Assembly (NCBI GenBank): GCA_018268875.1 | Contig: JAFDVT010000390.1 | Location: 1-7,166 of the forward strand | Length of the DNA: 7,166 nucleotides | Direction: 5' to 3' | Origin: Acidobacteriota bacterium | GTDB lineage: Bacteria > Acidobacteriota > Terriglobia > Bryobacterales > Bryobacteraceae | Shown here: positions 5,857-7,166 of the stretch, piece by piece | Layout of the letters: every line of letters begins with the position of its first letter | Position numbering within the stretch: the stretch's first letter is position 1 | Notes under the pieces: model-generated | What the model was told of the DNA's origin: nothing | Databases searched by the model: none | The model's input: the letters and a program-made list of their open reading frames with translations, nothing else | Program-made: the position numbers and the translations under genes

Positions 5857-7166
5857 ATGGCCTCCCGCCGCCTCGTCCAGAGCGCATCCAACCTCGTTCT
5901 GCACGAAACCGCCGCGGCCTGGATGCGCGAACATCGCGAAGTCCTCATTCTCGCGCCCTCGCGAGGCGCTGCCGACGACCTCGTCCGCAAGTACGTTCCG
6001 CCTTCCGGCGCCACCGTCACCTGCCACCGCATGACGCCGCTGATCCTGGCTTCGCAACTGGCGCTTCCGTTCCTCGAACCCGGCGAAAAGCCCGCTGCCG
6101 CGCTCGCCTTTGAAGCCCTCGCCGCCCGCATCATCGTGGAACTTCGCGCCGAAGGCAAGCTGCCATACTTCGAACCTGTCGCCGAAACGCCCGGTCTCGC
6201 CCGCGCCGTCAGCGCCACCATCGCGGAACTTCGCTTGAATCGCGTCACGCCCGGCGAAGTGGCCGCCACCGGCGCCCCCGGCGAAGACATTGGCCGCCTC
6301 CTCGCGCGATTCGAAGAAGAATGCGGCTCGCTTCTGGACCTTCCGGACGTCTTCGCCCGCGCCACCCGCAACACCTCGCACCCGCTGCTCAAGCTCCCCA
6401 TCCTCTGGCTCGGTTGCGAAATCCTTTCGCTCGACCACGGCATCTTCGCCCGCCACATCCTCAGCGGCGCGCCCGACGTCCTCGCGCTGATCCCCGCGCA
6501 CGACCTGCCGAACCTCCAGTCGTTGCAGGCGATCCTCGGTGTCGAACCCGAACCGCTCACGCTCGACAATCCCATCGAACGCATCGCCGCGTCCTTGTTC
6601 GCGCCCGAGGTCGAACCGTCCAAAGACTCCTGCGTGCGCTTCTTTTCCGCCGCCGGCGAAGGACTCGAATGCGTCGAAATCGCTCGAAACATCCGCAAAC
6701 TCGCAGGCGAAGGCGTCCCGTTCGACCAGATGGCGATCCTCCTGCGCAGTCCCGAACGCTACCAGACGCTGGTTGAAGAAGCCCTTCGTCGCGCCGGCAT
6801 CCCCGCGCATTATTCGAGAGGCGTCGCCCGTCCCGACCCCGCTGGCCGGGCCTTCCTCGCGCTCCTCGCCTGCGCCGCCGAAGGTTGCTCCGCCACTCGT
6901 TTTGCCGAATATCTTTCGCTTGGCCAAACCCCATCGGAACAGGACCGCCGCAGTGCCAGACCCGGACTCGCCCCCGACGACGAACTCCTTTCCAGCTTTG
7001 CGAACCCCGCTGCCGCAGCAACCGCCCCGGAACCCGTTGCGGACAACAACGAAGAAGAGTCCGTCTACGTCGCAACGCCCGCGGCCTGGGAACGCATGCT
7101 CGTCGACGCCGCCGTCATCGGTGGACGCCACCGTTGGGAACGCCGCCTCAGCGGCCTCGCGCAGGA
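5857..7166 (+). CDS. AddB-like helicase/PD-(D/E)XK nuclease family protein, N-terminal part (runs off right edge)
   Basis: This is probably the AddB-type partner of an AddAB recombination repair complex that resects double-strand breaks. ATG at 5857 opens a frame of 436 residues to the window edge with no stop. Recognisable parts are a motif Ia-like segment VLILAPSRGAADDLVRKY at 29-46, and a block at 261-322 typical of UvrD/AddB-like proteins: RFFSAAGEGLECVEIARNIR, then GVPFDQMAILLRSPERYQTL, then EEALRRAGIPAHYSRG. No GxGKT Walker A motif precedes the first segment, and an in-frame TAG at 5845-5847 rules out an upstream extension, so the helicase half is probably inactive, as in alphaproteobacterial AddB. 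The nuclease domain would lie beyond the right edge. No ribosome site is evident. The gene is divergent from aroC and prefers GCC and CTC codons where the minus-strand genes prefer GCG and CTG. The exact family (AddB or another PD-(D/E)XK helicase-like protein) is uncertain. Confidence 0.8.
   Translation, partial: MASRRLVQSASNLVLHETAAAWMREHREVLILAPSRGAADDLVRKYVPPSGATVTCHRMTPLILASQLALPFLEPGEKPAAALAFEALAARIIVELRAEGKLPYFEPVAETPGLARAVSATIAELRLNRVTPGEVAATGAPGEDIGRLLARFEEECGSLLDLPDVFARATRNTSHPLLKLPILWLGCEILSLDHGIFARHILSGAPDVLALIPAHDLPNLQSLQAILGVEPEPLTLDNPIERIAASLFAPEVEPSKDSCVRFFSAAGEGLECVEIARNIRKLAGEGVPFDQMAILLRSPERYQTLVEEALRRAGIPAHYSRGVARPDPAGRAFLALLACAAEGCSATRFAEYLSLGQTPSEQDRRSARPGLAPDDELLSSFANPAAAATAPEPVADNNEEESVYVATPAAWERMLVDAAVIGGRHRWERRLSGLAQ

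Noticed and set aside
5844..6698. A 284-codon minus-strand frame.
   Set aside because: It is antisense to the AddB-like gene and is Ser/Arg/Ala-rich, with no recognisable domain.
5794..7131. A minus-strand open frame extends aroC upstream by 446 codons, antisense to the AddB-like gene.
   Set aside because: aroC has its canonical family N-terminus at 5793. The upstream translation is low-complexity Gly/Arg/Glu/Phe-rich and lies opposite a clear coding gene; in GC-rich DNA the antisense frame often stays open.
1..7166. Terminators, tRNA or other RNA genes, CRISPR repeats, insertion-sequence ends and attachment sites were looked for.
   Set aside because: None is visible. The only gaps between genes are 2, 24, 4 and 63 bases, and no hairpin followed by a T-run or long repeat was found by eye.

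Overview
This window looks like an ordinary stretch of bacterial chromosome: GC-rich, tightly packed, with no mobile element, RNA gene or CRISPR array that I can see. The source is most likely an acidobacterium of the Solibacter/Bryobacter type. That rests mainly on a kinase-linked ECF sigma factor beside a Ser/Thr kinase with a characteristic N-terminal leader, a pairing common in Acidobacteriota and Planctomycetota. This is inference, not a species call.

Seven genes run on the minus strand from about 5793 to the left edge, with gaps of 24 bases or less or with short overlaps. In transcription order they are chorismate synthase (aroC, 5793-4630), peptide deformylase (def, 4625-4113), methionyl-tRNA formyltransferase (fmt, 4119-3190), the bifunctional ornithine/glutamate acetyltransferase (argJ, 3189-2032), a small putative exported protein (2035-1622), an ECF sigma factor (1597-1040) and the N-terminal 345 residues of a Ser/Thr protein kinase (1037 to beyond the left edge). 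def and fmt overlap by 7 bases (ATGGTAA), the fmt stop codon abuts the argJ start, argJ and the small gene share ATGA, and sigma and kinase are 2 bases apart. No terminator is visible between any of them, so one long transcript is plausible.

On the right, a divergent plus-strand gene (5857 to beyond the right edge) encodes the N-terminal 436 residues of an AddB-like helicase/nuclease. A 63-base gap holding a good minus-strand -10 box separates it from aroC.

The genes fall into three groups. The first is housekeeping: aromatic amino acid synthesis (aroC), the N-formyl-methionine cycle (fmt adds formyl, def removes it) and arginine synthesis (argJ). The second is a probable phospho-signalling module, in which the sigma factor lacks the acidic DAED patch of ordinary ECF factors and has QSTA there, with Thr50 as a candidate phosphosite for the adjacent kinase. 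The third is DNA double-strand break repair on the other strand. The sigma/kinase pair is the most interesting part. It fits a recently described principle and I do not claim it as a new system.
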